Source: Nitrosomonas oligotropha (GTDB taxonomy: Bacteria > Pseudomonadota > Gammaproteobacteria > Burkholderiales > Nitrosomonadaceae). Taken from it: a stretch of DNA of 39,314 nucleotides. Both the position numbers and the translations under genes were made by a program. The notes below the pieces were generated by a model. The model searched no databases. It worked only from the letters and a program-made list of their open reading frames with translations, and was not told the DNA's origin. Within the stretch, counting starts at the first letter, position 1. Each line of letters opens with the position of its first letter. Of this stretch, positions 9,740 through 19,183 are shown piece by piece. The stretch is taken from assembly GCF_009833085.1 (NCBI RefSeq), contig NZ_QRBZ01000013.1, positions 1 through 39,314 on the forward strand. Reading direction: 5' to 3'.

Positions 9740-9798
9740 CCAAATACCTCCCGCAGTGCGTTCACTAAAAGTAAATAAGGAAAATCCATACCCGGAGA

Positions 9799-12600
9799 TT
9801 AACCGCTATTGCGCAAACCGGCGGTTACACCATTGATGGTCAGATGGATGGAACGTTTAACTTCCTCGCTATCCTCACCTGAGCGGTAACGGCGTAACAA
9901 TTCGACTTGCAAGTGATTGAGCGGATCAATATACGGCGTTCTATTGCGGATACTGCGCGCTAACGTCGGATTATCTTGCAGCAACTCAGTATGGCCGGTC
10001 ACGGCGAATAACCATTTCTGACTTCTTGACCATTCATCTTTGATGCGGCCGAAAATCTGCTCGCGTAACGCCACATCCTCGACTAATTCCGCATAACGGG
10101 AGGCGATGCCCATGTCCGTCTTAGCCAGCACCATGTCCATGTTCGACAATAATGTTTGCATGAACGGCCATTCCCGGTACATCTCCTGCAATAACGCCAA
10201 CCCTTGACCATTCTGATCTTGATGATTGACAAAAGCTTCCACCGCATGCCCAAACCCATACCATCCCGGTAGCATCATCCGGCTCAAACTCCAGCTGAAT
10301 ACCCAGGGAATCGCGCGTAAATCTTCAATCGCATCGGAATTCTTGCGCGACGGCGGCCTGCTGCCAATGTGCAGTCCCGACATTTCGCGGATTGGTGTGG
10401 ACTCCAAGAAGAATTTTTTAAATCCCTCGGTTTCGTACACCAAATCACGGTAAGCCGCAAAAGAACCGGACGCCAGTTTTTCCATCGCCCGGTAATAACG
10501 GTCTGCATTCGCGCCAAGCGAATCATGACCGAGCAGTGTCGCTTCCATTGTCGCAGCCACCAGTGTCTCGAGATTCCGCCGTCCGATTTCAGGTTCGGCG
10601 TATTTACTGCTGATCACCTCGCCTTGCTCGGTAACGCGGATCTGACCGTTCACACTGCCCGGCGGTTGCGCCAGAATACTTTGATAGCTGGGTCCGCCAC
10701 CCCGGCCTACCGTGCCGCCGCGGCCATGAAACAAACGCAACTCCACTTTATGTTTGGCAAAAACTTTGGTCAGCTCAATTTCGGCTTTATAAATTTCCCA
10801 GTTCGACGTGATAAAACCGCCGTCTTTGTTACTATCCGAGTAACCGAGCATGACTTCTTGCACATTGCCGCGCGAAACCAGCAGCTGGCGATAGTAGGGC
10901 GTCGAGAATAATTGATCCATAATTTCGCCGCAAACTCGTAAATCCGAGATCGTTTCGAACAACGGAATAATATTCAGGTGCAATTGCGGGGTTTCACCGC
11001 TTTGCAACAGTCCGACTTGCTGCAGCAGATAAGCGACTTCCAGAACATTGATAATGCTGGTTGTCATGGAAATAATGTAATTCGGCAGTGCGGCTCGTCC
11101 AAACCGGCGGTGAATGTCAGCGGCGCAGTGCAAAATGCGCAATTCCGATTGCGCCAATTCGGAAAAGCCGTCATAAGTGGCGAGTATCGGCCGGGATTGA
11201 CCGATTTCGTTCAGCAGCCACTCGGTGCGTTGTTTTTCATCGAGTTGCGCATAACCGCTTTTGCCTGTGTGATGCTGGAATAATTCGCTGACCACTTGCT
11301 CGTGAATTTTGCTATGTTGCCGCATATCCAGCGGAGTTAAATGAAATCCGAAGACATCCGCGGCGCGGCGCAAGTTGCGTAGTGCTCCGCGAGCAATCCA
11401 GGCGGATTTATGCTGTTTCAATGAGGCAATGATGGTATCGAGATCCCGCAGAAACTCTGCGCAGTCGGCATAAGGTTCTCGCTTTTCCGCCGAGCTGAGC
11501 TGCAAGACTTGGTGCCCGAATTGTCTGGCGGTCGCAACCAAACGCGCGCCGATACTGAGAAAAATCCGCCGATAGGGTTCATCGGACCGGTTGGGAATAT
11601 CGGGTGCGGTAGCCACCAATTTCTTGACATCATCACTGACCTCGACCAATTGCTCGGTCAAACTCATCGAGCGGCCAATTTTTTGTGCCGCATCGATGTA
11701 ATAATCCAGTGCAACTGATGATTGACGTTCAACCGCGCGCAACATAACATCGTGTGTGACAAAAGGATTGCCGTCGCGATCGCCGCCAATCCAGCTGCCG
11801 ATGCGCAAGAATGAGGAAACCGCAGGAATTTCGCCTTGATTTAAACGGCGTTCGAGAAAATCCTCAATTTTTGCATAGATATAAGGGATTTCGGCCAAGA
11901 ACGTATAACTGTAAAAAGTCAAACCGTTTTCGATTTCATCGTTGACCGATAACCGGCTTGGCCGCAGCATGCGCGTTTGCCACAGAATCTCAATGGTTGC
12001 CCGTAAATTCTCTTCGTTATGCCGCAATTCGTTGGGTGTTAGCTCCGTCCGCGCCCGCTCTCTTAACAGCCGCTCAATGGTGAGCTGACAGTCCAATATA
12101 CTGCGCCGCTGCACTTCCGTCGGATGCGCTGTTAGAACCGGCGATACAACCGCTTTCCTGAAGAAATCGAAAAGAATAGCGGGGGCATTGTTGCTGCTGG
12201 TCAGCACACGCTCAAGCGCCAGCGTCAAACTGCCTTCCTGCAGCGGGGATTCTGCGCGCAAATGCGCACGCCGCCGCCGGTTGTGATGCACATCCTCGGC
12301 AATGTTGGAAAGCAATGAAAAATAACTGAAGGCGCGAACAACGGGCAAGGAGTTCTCATCGCTCAAACGGTTAAGTATCGCATCCAGCTCCTCGCGCGCC
12401 TTGGGATCCTGATCTCGATGAAAACGAATCGCGGTCTGGCGTATATTTTCGACCAGTTCAAAAGCGCTGTCACCGTCTTGCTCCCGCAACGTATCGCCCA
12501 GCATACGCCCGAGAAAACGAATATCCTCGCGCAATGGTAAGTCTTTATCATTCACCAATTTATTATTGGCACTATTATTCCCTGAATCAGCAGCGCTCAT
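9799..12600 (-). CDS. ppc: Phosphoenolpyruvate carboxylase
   Basis: Adds bicarbonate to PEP to make oxaloacetate, the anaplerotic reaction that feeds the TCA cycle and amino-acid synthesis. 933 residues, normal bacterial-type length. Visible: catalytic His motif VLTAHPTEVQRRS, the central MLGYSDSNKDGG block, the glycine-rich FHGRGGTVGRGGGP loop that binds PEP/bicarbonate, and the conserved C-terminal NGVTAGLRNSG. The N-terminal residues 1-20 are Asn/Ser-rich and not conserved, so the exact start is less certain. It lies 59 bases upstream of the M16-like gene on the same strand and is divergent from hemC, with a 124-base shared upstream region. Confidence 0.98.
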   Translation of the reverse strand: MSAADSGNNSANNKLVNDKDLPLREDIRFLGRMLGDTLREQDGDSAFELVENIRQTAIRFHRDQDPKAREELDAILNRLSDENSLPVVRAFSYFSLLSNIAEDVHHNRRRRAHLRAESPLQEGSLTLALERVLTSSNNAPAILFDFFRKAVVSPVLTAHPTEVQRRSILDCQLTIERLLRERARTELTPNELRHNEENLRATIEILWQTRMLRPSRLSVNDEIENGLTFYSYTFLAEIPYIYAKIEDFLERRLNQGEIPAVSSFLRIGSWIGGDRDGNPFVTHDVMLRAVERQSSVALDYYIDAAQKIGRSMSLTEQLVEVSDDVKKLVATAPDIPNRSDEPYRRIFLSIGARLVATARQFGHQVLQLSSAEKREPYADCAEFLRDLDTIIASLKQHKSAWIARGALRNLRRAADVFGFHLTPLDMRQHSKIHEQVVSELFQHHTGKSGYAQLDEKQRTEWLLNEIGQSRPILATYDGFSELAQSELRILHCAADIHRRFGRAALPNYIISMTTSIINVLEVAYLLQQVGLLQSGETPQLHLNIIPLFETISDLRVCGEIMDQLFSTPYYRQLLVSRGNVQEVMLGYSDSNKDGGFITSNWEIYKAEIELTKVFAKHKVELRLFHGRGGTVGRGGGPSYQSILAQPPGSVNGQIRVTEQGEVISSKYAEPEIGRRNLETLVAATMEATLLGHDSLGANADRYYRAMEKLASGSFAAYRDLVYETEGFKKFFLESTPIREMSGLHIGSRPPSRKNSDAIEDLRAIPWVFSWSLSRMMLPGWYGFGHAVEAFVNHQDQNGQGLALLQEMYREWPFMQTLLSNMDMVLAKTDMGIASRYAELVEDVALREQIFGRIKDEWSRSQKWLFAVTGHTELLQDNPTLARSIRNRTPYIDPLNHLQVELLRRYRSGEDSEEVKRSIHLTINGVTAGLRNSG

Positions 12601-12724
12601 CGCATTACATACCCACGATCAAAAAAGAATCCGGCACTCGCTTGCAACACGCAAAGTCCGTACCGGCCATGCTAAAATAATCATCATACAAAATTTTTTG
12701 TAATTTTTTCATTTTATACTATTA

Positions 12725-13681
12725 ATGCCCAACTCACTTTTATCTCCACAGAAAATCGTCATTGCATCGCGGGAAAGTTTACTCGCTATGTGGCAAGCCA
12801 AATTTATCCAAAAACGTCTCGGCGAATTATACCCGCAAACTGAAGTCAGCATACTTGGGATGACGACACGCGGCGATCAAATACTGGATCAATCCTTAGC
12901 AAAAATTGGCGGAAAAGGCCTGTTCATTAAAGAGCTCGAACAGGCATTGGAAGACGGCCGGGCGGACATCGCGGTGCATTCGATGAAAGATATGCCAATG
13001 AATGTGCCGGAGGGATTTGCGCTGGCCGCCATAACGGAGCGGGAAGATCCGCGCGATGCGTTTGTTTCCATTCACTATAGCGGCCTGGATGCATTGCCTG
13101 AAGGCAGCATCGTCGGCACCTCAAGCTTGCGGCGCGAAAGCCAGCTGCGCGCGCAATTCCCGCATCTCGACGTTCATCCCTTGCGCGGCAATGTGCAGAC
13201 CCGGCTGCGTAAACTCGACGAAGGGCAATATGCCGCAATCATTCTGGCTGCCGCCGGTTTAAAACGGCTGGGATTATCCGATCGCATCACCGCATTGCTG
13301 AGTCCCGAGCAAAGCCTGCCCGCAGTAGGTCAAGGCGCATTGGGTATCGAATGCCGGGCGGATCGCACCGATCTGGTTGCGCTGATGCAACCGCTGCATC
13401 ATCAGGAAACCGCTTATTGCGTCGAAGCCGAGCGGGCCTTGAGCCGTGTATTGGGCGGCAGTTGCCAAGTGCCGCTGGGCGCGTTTGCTGAAATCAGCAA
13501 CGGCAAACTCCAACTGCGCGGATTCGTGGCGCAACCTGATGGCAAACGCATTGTCAGCGATGCGCTGAATGGCAAACCGGAAACCGGCATTACAATGGGA
13601 CAGCAATTAGCGCAAAAGCTGATCAACAAAGGCGCCGGTGAAATTCTGGCAACCCTGGTCCCCGCAGAGGGCTGGAAATAA
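12725..13681 (+). CDS. hemC: Hydroxymethylbilane synthase (porphobilinogen deaminase)
   Basis: Polymerises four porphobilinogens into hydroxymethylbilane for haem, sirohaem and related tetrapyrroles. 318 residues. Visible: N-terminal [12 protein letters not shown], the active-site HSMKD with Asp89, [10 protein letters not shown], the phosphate-binding [12 protein letters not shown], and Cys247 in [10 protein letters not shown] that carries the dipyrromethane cofactor. No Shine-Dalgarno is visible before the ATG; a TATACT lies at 12715-12720, only four bases upstream, so the message may be leaderless or use a different upstream promoter. It is followed by hemD after two bases. Confidence 0.97.
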   Translation: MPNSLLSPQKIVIASRESLLAMWQAKFIQKRLGELYPQTEVSILGMTTRGDQILDQSLAKIGGKGLFIKELEQALEDGRADIAVHSMKDMPMNVPEGFALAAITEREDPRDAFVSIHYSGLDALPEGSIVGTSSLRRESQLRAQFPHLDVHPLRGNVQTRLRKLDEGQYAAIILAAAGLKRLGLSDRITALLSPEQSLPAVGQGALGIECRADRTDLVALMQPLHHQETAYCVEAERALSRVLGGSCQVPLGAFAEISNGKLQLRGFVAQPDGKRIVSDALNGKPETGITMGQQLAQKLINKGAGEILATLVPAEGWK

Positions 13682-13683
13682 CA

Positions 13684-14472
13684 TTGCCTGCGAGCACACA
13701 ACTTACCGGCCTCAATATTCTGGTCACCCGCCCTGAGCATCAATCCGCTGTTCTTGCGGAAGGTATCCGCGCGCTGGGCGGCAATCCGATTTTGCTTCCT
13801 GTACTGGAAATTGCCGATGTCACCGATCTGAATCCTTTAACCGATCTGATCAAGCGCCTGGATGAGTTCGACTGGGCAATCTTTGTCAGCCCCAATGCCG
13901 TCAACAAAAGCATGCCATTGATAACCAAGCAGCATGCATTGCTGCCGCCACATCTGAAATTTGCCGCAGTCGGGAAAGGCAGCGCAGACACTTTGAAGCA
14001 ATATGGCGTCAACGATGTGCTCATTCCAACCGAGCATTCCGATAGCGAAGCGCTACTCAAGCTCAATCAGCTACAGCACATCGCCGGGCAACGAGTTGTC
14101 ATCTTTCGCGGCAATGGCGGCCGGCAATTATTAGGTGACACACTCGCGCAACGTGGTGCTTATCTCGAATACGCCGAATGCTATCAACGCAAAAAACCCG
14201 ACCTTGATACGGCACCACTACTTGCTGATTGGTCGCAAGGCAAAATTCATGCCGTGATCATCACCAGCAGCGAGGGACTGCATAATTTATTTGACATAAT
14301 AGGCATGCTTGGCCAACAATTGCTGAAATTAACGCCGGTTTTTACAGTTCACGAACGAATTGCCCAAACGGCCAAAGAGTTAGGACTGGAAAAAATCATA
14401 AAAGCGCCTTCCACAGGTGACGAAGGCTTACTGAAAGGCTTACAAGCATACTTTCAGGTAACCGGAAAATAG
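13684..14472 (+). CDS. hemD: Uroporphyrinogen-III synthase
   Basis: Closes and inverts ring D of hydroxymethylbilane to give uroporphyrinogen III. 262 residues of the poorly conserved HemD two-domain fold. Recognisable: ILVTRPEHQS near the N-terminus, FDWAIFVSPNAVN, AAVGKGSADTL, the VVIFRGNGGRQLLGDTLAQRGA loop split around residues 137-158, YECYQRK-type segment, and IITSSEGLHNLF. The start is TTG, two bases after the hemC stop, with AGAGGG inside hemC about 12 bases upstream, so translation is probably coupled and somewhat weak. The same order, hemC-hemD, is standard. Confidence 0.93.
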   Translation: MPASTQLTGLNILVTRPEHQSAVLAEGIRALGGNPILLPVLEIADVTDLNPLTDLIKRLDEFDWAIFVSPNAVNKSMPLITKQHALLPPHLKFAAVGKGSADTLKQYGVNDVLIPTEHSDSEALLKLNQLQHIAGQRVVIFRGNGGRQLLGDTLAQRGAYLEYAECYQRKKPDLDTAPLLADWSQGKIHAVIITSSEGLHNLFDIIGMLGQQLLKLTPVFTVHERIAQTAKELGLEKIIKAPSTGDEGLLKGLQAYFQVTGK

Positions 14473-14555
14473 TACAACCGAACGGATGTTCATGTAATTT
14501 GCAATCGGCGGTTCAATATTAACAATGATCATCTCTACTGCAATGAGGAGAATAT

Positions 14556-15731
14556 ATGAAACTGATACTCTGGCTATTGGCACTTTTCGCTGCCGCTGTA
14601 GCTGTCACGCTAGCTGCTAAAAACACAACAGGGCGCGCGCTCATCGAGATGCCGCCTTATCAACTGGAATTACCCCTGGATCAATTCATCCTTGCGGTAG
14701 CAGTAGCCTTTTTTGTTTTTTATATTCTAGTCCGGTTTATTTTGGGGATCTTTGGTTTCAGTCAGCGGCATCGCCATAAGAAAACGGATGAAATGCTCTT
14801 GTCCGGATTAAAAGCTTATTTTGAAGGCGACTACATTAAATCACAAAAAAATACAGCGATTGCGCTCAAGCTGGCCGATTCATCGACAGCCAAAGCAATC
14901 AGCGCTGTTATTGCAGCCCGCTCGGCTCAAATACTTAATGAAGTGGCTGCACGTGATCAATACTTGAACACTGCGCTGGCTCAAGCACCGGATGAAAAAT
15001 CATTGTGCCTTGCCGCCAAAACCGAATTTATGTTGCAAAAAGGGGATTATCAAGAGGCCCTTAGAATATTGCAGTCGCTGTATGCAGAAGGCGGGCTGCA
15101 ATCCATTGCCGTTCTGCAGCTGGAGCTAGAAGCTCAGCAGCAAGCCGGCAATTGGGATGCGGTTCTTGAATTGGTTGACATATTGGCAAAACGCCAATCA
15201 GCGGACAAGACGCTGGTAAGAAAATTAAAACACGATGCGCAAATAGAAAATATCAAAAGTAAAGCCACCGATTTGCAATCATTGAATCAATACTGGCAAT
15301 GCATATCACCGCTGGATAAAATGGACAGCAAGCTTTCTGTCGCAGCCGTGCGTGCCTATATCTCGTTAGGTAACTGTAATATGGCCAATAAAATTATCGA
15401 AGCGAATATCCCGATGACATGGGATAACGAATTGATAGAGCTGTATTCGGAATGTTTGGATTACCACGTCAGCAGGCAAATCGAATGTGCCGAAGTATGG
15501 CTTAGATCACACCCCAATAATGCGATTTTACTGCTAACGCTGGGCAAACTCTGTACGTATTGTGAGCTTTGGGGTAAAGCGCAAAATTATCTGGAAGCAA
15601 GCTTATCTGTTGAACCCGGACACAAAGCGCATTTCGCCCTAGCGCAGTTAAATGAAAAGCTCGGAAAACATGAATTGGCAATGGATCATTACAACAAAGG
15701 GTTGCAATTAACACTTAAACAACTCAGTTAA
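14556..15731 (+). CDS. HemY-type TPR inner-membrane protein
   Basis: 391 residues with two N-terminal membrane segments (about 3-21 and 45-67), the HemY N-terminal domain, followed by a cytoplasmic or periplasmic TPR-like helical repeat region (about 80-385; for example LKAYFEGDYIKSQKNTAIALKLAD and the final repeat AHFALAQLNEKLGKHELAMDHYNKGL in two parts). In proteobacteria it is encoded after hemD, usually with hemX in between; hemX is missing here. Its biochemical role in tetrapyrrole synthesis is unsettled. A clear GAGGAGA precedes the ATG, and an 83-base gap separates it from hemD. It ends four bases from the convergent reductase gene. Confidence 0.85.
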   Translation: MKLILWLLALFAAAVAVTLAAKNTTGRALIEMPPYQLELPLDQFILAVAVAFFVFYILVRFILGIFGFSQRHRHKKTDEMLLSGLKAYFEGDYIKSQKNTAIALKLADSSTAKAISAVIAARSAQILNEVAARDQYLNTALAQAPDEKSLCLAAKTEFMLQKGDYQEALRILQSLYAEGGLQSIAVLQLELEAQQQAGNWDAVLELVDILAKRQSADKTLVRKLKHDAQIENIKSKATDLQSLNQYWQCISPLDKMDSKLSVAAVRAYISLGNCNMANKIIEANIPMTWDNELIELYSECLDYHVSRQIECAEVWLRSHPNNAILLLTLGKLCTYCELWGKAQNYLEASLSVEPGHKAHFALAQLNEKLGKHELAMDHYNKGLQLTLKQLS

Positions 15732-15735
15732 AACG

Positions 15736-16791
15736 CTAGGGTTCCCGCGCAACTTGGGGATTGCTGGTTGAAGGCGTGAATACATCGGAAAAGAAAGCAT
15801 CTCTTGGCAAGCTGCGATAACTGGTAAAGTCATGGTAAGCAGCTTTGACCATGGCAGGAACACCGCAAGCGTACACTTGATGCTTTTCCAGATTGTGGTG
15901 ATCCTGCATGACAGCTTCGTGCACCAGACCTGTTCTCCCCTGCCAGTTGTCCGATGGCAACGGATCCGACAGCACGGGAATAAAAGTAAAATTATCGTGC
16001 TGCTGTTGCCAGCTTTCGGCCAAATTCATCAGATATAAATCAGCTTTTGTACGCGCTCCCCAGTACAGCGTCATTTTCCTTTTTTCATTCCGATTACCCT
16101 CTTGATAAAAAATATGCTCAAGAATACTTTTTATCGGCGCAAATCCCGTGCCGCTTGCCAGGAACATAGTGGCGGTATCGGATGGCGTATCCCGCAAGAA
16201 GAATGAACCCAATGGGCCTGTGAAGCGAAGCATATCCTTAATTTTCATGTCCGTAAAAACATGCTCTGTAAATGCGCCGCCCGGATAATTCCGTACATGT
16301 AATTGCAGCAATTCGTCGTCATGCGGTGCATTTGCCAAGGAAAAGCTGCGCCGTTTACCATCTTTGAGCAAAATATCGATATACTGACCGGCCAAAAATT
16401 GTAATCGCTGATTGGTTGGAAGTTTTAGAGAGATGATCATCACATCCGGAGCAACAAGATCGAGCCTATGTACACGACAAGGCAAGGTCTTAATTTCAAT
16501 ATCTTTAATTGCACCGATTTCGTGACACTCGATTACCAAATCACTCAATGGGGAAGCGCAACAAAACAATGCATTGCCGGCGCGCTTATCTGCTTCGGTC
16601 AAGGTTTCTTCGCTGTAATTGCCATAAGCGACTGTTCCCTGAATGATTCTTCCCTTGCAAATACCGCAGGAACCATTGCGGCAACCGTAGGGCAGCGAGA
16701 ATCCTTCACGCAGAGCCGCTTCAAGAATGGTTTCTCCAGGCTCAACCTGGAACACATGCCCGCTGGGCTGAATAATGATTTGATGCGACAT
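15736..16791 (-). CDS. 2Fe-2S ferredoxin-FAD-NAD(P)H reductase (CDP-6-deoxy-glucoseen reductase-like)
   Basis: 351 residues combining a plant-type [2Fe-2S] domain (1-90; C37, C42, C45 in CRNGSCGIC and a fourth Cys in LFCCAS at 77/78), an FAD domain (RSFSLANAP with the R-x-x-S pattern) and an NAD(P)H domain (SGTGFAPIKSILEH, then YWGART and the terminal DVFTPS). This is the layout of AscD-like and oxygenase reductase components: it moves electrons from NAD(P)H through FAD to the iron-sulfur cluster and on to a partner. No partner oxygenase or sugar gene is adjacent, so the physiological acceptor is unknown. It is divergent from the epimerase-like gene 49 bases away. Confidence 0.9.
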   Translation of the reverse strand: MSHQIIIQPSGHVFQVEPGETILEAALREGFSLPYGCRNGSCGICKGRIIQGTVAYGNYSEETLTEADKRAGNALFCCASPLSDLVIECHEIGAIKDIEIKTLPCRVHRLDLVAPDVMIISLKLPTNQRLQFLAGQYIDILLKDGKRRSFSLANAPHDDELLQLHVRNYPGGAFTEHVFTDMKIKDMLRFTGPLGSFFLRDTPSDTATMFLASGTGFAPIKSILEHIFYQEGNRNEKRKMTLYWGARTKADLYLMNLAESWQQQHDNFTFIPVLSDPLPSDNWQGRTGLVHEAVMQDHHNLEKHQVYACGVPAMVKAAYHDFTSYRSLPRDAFFSDVFTPSTSNPQVAREP

Positions 16792-16840
16792 TGAGCAGCA
16801 AACAAATAGAAAATATAATAATTAGAAACAAATAACTTAT

Positions 16841-17737
16841 ATGAAAAAAACAGTATTAATTATTGGTTGTGGTGATGTCGCGCTTAGAACAGCGCCACTA
16901 TTACAAGCACATTACCGGATTCTCGGTCTGTACCGTAACTTAGATAACTCCGGCCATTTACGGTCACATGGAATTATTCCAGTTTACGGAAATCTGGATT
17001 CTCCGAAGAGTCTTGAGAAACTCGCTGGAATTGCACAGTTGATATTGCATCTGGCCCCTCCACCCAACCAAGGATTACGCGATCATCGAACCGCGCATTT
17101 ACTGTCCGCATTAACCAAGCGAACTAAAAATCGTGCGCTGATTCTACCACAACGATTTATCTATATCAGTACCAGTGGCGTTTATGGCAATTGTCACGGC
17201 GCATTGATCGATGAAACTCATCCCGTTAATCCCGAAAATGACCGGGCAATACGGCGTATTGACGCTGAAAAGCAAATACGCAACTGGGGCAAACGAAATC
17301 ACGTTCCTGTCTCGATTTTACGCGTTCCCGGAATTTATGCGGCGGACCGGTTGCCATTAAAGCGGTTACGCGAAGGCCATCCGGCGATATTGGCTAGCGA
17401 AGACAGTTATACCAATCATATTCACGCTGATGATCTTGCGCGAATCATTTATGCTGCTCTGCATCACGCCAAACCAGGCAGGATTTACCATACCTGTGAT
17501 GACTCCCGGCTCAAAATGGGAGAATATTTTGATCTGGTCGCGGATCATTTTGATTTACCGCATCCTCCCCGCATCAGCCGGAGCCAAGCTTACGAACAAA
17601 TATCACCCGGCATGCTATCTTTCATGAAGGAATCCAGGCGGCTCAAGAATCTCAGAATGAAGAAAGAATTGCGCATTCAGTTGTTATACCCAACTGCTCA
17701 TGAAGGTGTTAAAGCCGCTCGAGCTAACAGTTCATAA
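16841..17737 (+). CDS. NAD-dependent epimerase/dehydratase-like protein (SDR, YeeZ-like)
   Basis: 298 residues of an atypical extended short-chain dehydrogenase fold. The dinucleotide site is IIGCGDVALR (about 6-15), the active-site strand gives FIYISTSGVYGNC with the Ser/Thr and Tyr of the SDR triad, and DAEKQIR may supply the Lys. Downstream are LRVPGIYAADR and NHIHADDLARI, typical of sugar-nucleotide epimerase relatives. Substrate cannot be inferred. It is divergent from the 2Fe-2S reductase and 196 bases upstream of pilC; in other betaproteobacteria similar genes are often single. The ATG at 16841 is the first good start. Confidence 0.85.
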   Translation: MKKTVLIIGCGDVALRTAPLLQAHYRILGLYRNLDNSGHLRSHGIIPVYGNLDSPKSLEKLAGIAQLILHLAPPPNQGLRDHRTAHLLSALTKRTKNRALILPQRFIYISTSGVYGNCHGALIDETHPVNPENDRAIRRIDAEKQIRNWGKRNHVPVSILRVPGIYAADRLPLKRLREGHPAILASEDSYTNHIHADDLARIIYAALHHAKPGRIYHTCDDSRLKMGEYFDLVADHFDLPHPPRISRSQAYEQISPGMLSFMKESRRLKNLRMKKELRIQLLYPTAHEGVKAARANSS

Positions 17738-17933
17738 AGTCTTGCGGTTGTATCCCACGCTGGTTCAGTTTCTCAAATTAACACTAAGAATATACAAAAC
17801 TCTGCCGTTAATTCCGCACAATCTCAAAACACTCATTTGGGTTTTGTTGTCAACAACCGTAGCAGAATTTTAGCCTCTGCAGTATTTCTAATGTATTGAT
17901 TTTCATGAGAACCTCTGTTCTTAGGAGTTAACG

Positions 17934-19157
17934 ATGGCAACTGTCACAGCGCACGCAGAAAAGAAAGTAAAAGAAATCAATTATTCATGGGAAGGAAAGG
18001 ACAAAGCTGGCAAACAGCTGAAGGGTGAGATGCGCGCTGCCGGAACAGTCGTTGTGACCTCCACATTGCGCCGCCAAGGGATTAAAGTCACAAAAATCAA
18101 GAAAACCCAATCCGGCGGTAAAATAACAGACAAAGATGTCACGTTATTTACGCGTCAACTGGCCACCATGATGAAATCGGGTGTGCCGCTATTACAAGCT
18201 TTCGATATCGTGGGAAGAGGTCACAGCAATCGCGCCTTAAGTAAATTACTATTGGATATCAAAGCTGATGTCGAAACCGGTAGTAATTTGACGGATGCTT
18301 TCCGGAAATACCCGCTGTATTTTGATGCACTCTACTGCAATCTCGTCGGTGCGGGTGAGGCGGCTGGTATTTTGGATGGCATTTTGGATCGTCTGGCTAC
18401 TTATAAAGAAAAAATTCAGGCCATCAAGGGAAAAATCAAATCCGCACTCTTTTACCCGATTTCAATTCTTGTGGTTGCATTTATCATTACAGCGGTCATT
18501 ATGATTTTTGTCATCCCGGCTTTCAAAGATTTATTCGAAGGATTCGGCGCTGAATTACCTGCTCCAACGCTTTTGGTCATGAAGATGTCGGATTTCTTTG
18601 TCGCCTATTGGTGGGCCATTCTAGGCGTTCTAGGCGGTGCAATTTATGGTTTCTTGTATGCCTGGAAACGCTCGGTTCCCATGCAACGGGTCATGGATCG
18701 TCTTGCACTCAAATTACCGATTTTCGGTGAGGTCATTCGCAAAGCCACGATCGCACGCTGGTCTCGCACGCTATCAACCATGTTTGCTGCCGGTGTCCCA
18801 TTGGTAGAATCATTGGATTCCGTGGCGGGCGCTGCCGGAAATTTTATTTACTACGAAGCCACTAAGACCATCCAGCTTGAAGTCAGTACCGGTAACAGCT
18901 TGACTTCTTCGATGGCTGGCACCAACGTTTTTCCTAATATGGTCATCCAAATGGTCGCCATTGGTGAGGAGGCCGGATCACTTGATTCGATGCTCAGTAA
19001 AATTGCCGATTTCTATGAAGCAGAGGTGGACGATGCGGTTGCCGCGCTTTCCAGCCTGATGGAACCTATCATTATGGTCGTATTGGGCACACTCATTGGC
19101 GGTATGGTTGTTGCGATGTACTTGCCTATCTTCAAAATGGGTATGGTTGCTGGTTAA
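17934..19157 (+). CDS. pilC: Type IV pilus inner-membrane platform protein PilC
   Basis: Polytopic platform of the pilus machine that couples the cytoplasmic ATPases to pilin addition and removal. 407 residues with two T2SSF domains (about 75-200 and 280-400; the conserved TRQLATMMKSGVPLLQAF and the second copy TLSTMFAAGVPLVESL) and membrane segments near 176-200, 225-245 and 375-400. The N-terminal YSWEGKDKAGKQLKGEM is typical. AGGAG lies eight bases before the ATG. pilB, which normally precedes pilC, is not in the window; the upstream neighbour is the epimerase-like gene. pilD follows after 26 bases. Confidence 0.97.
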   Translation: MATVTAHAEKKVKEINYSWEGKDKAGKQLKGEMRAAGTVVVTSTLRRQGIKVTKIKKTQSGGKITDKDVTLFTRQLATMMKSGVPLLQAFDIVGRGHSNRALSKLLLDIKADVETGSNLTDAFRKYPLYFDALYCNLVGAGEAAGILDGILDRLATYKEKIQAIKGKIKSALFYPISILVVAFIITAVIMIFVIPAFKDLFEGFGAELPAPTLLVMKMSDFFVAYWWAILGVLGGAIYGFLYAWKRSVPMQRVMDRLALKLPIFGEVIRKATIARWSRTLSTMFAAGVPLVESLDSVAGAAGNFIYYEATKTIQLEVSTGNSLTSSMAGTNVFPNMVIQMVAIGEEAGSLDSMLSKIADFYEAEVDDAVAALSSLMEPIIMVVLGTLIGGMVVAMYLPIFKMGMVAG

Positions 19158-19183
19158 ACATAATTTCCTCAAGAACACAGAAC

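Noticed and set aside
9215..9778. 187-codon open frame antisense to the M16-like gene
   Set aside because: Covered by a gene with clear family motifs on the other strand; no independent support.
10369..10911. 180-codon open frame antisense to ppc
   Set aside because: Opposite the most conserved PEP carboxylase motifs; a shadow frame.
12673..12678. TAAAAT as a -10 for hemC
   Set aside because: No acceptable -35 at 16-18 bases; the nearest TTGCAA is 25 bases away.
17825..17846. CAAAAC/GTTTTG inverted repeat upstream of pilC
   Set aside because: Only six base pairs with a ten-base loop in AT-rich sequence; could arise by chance.
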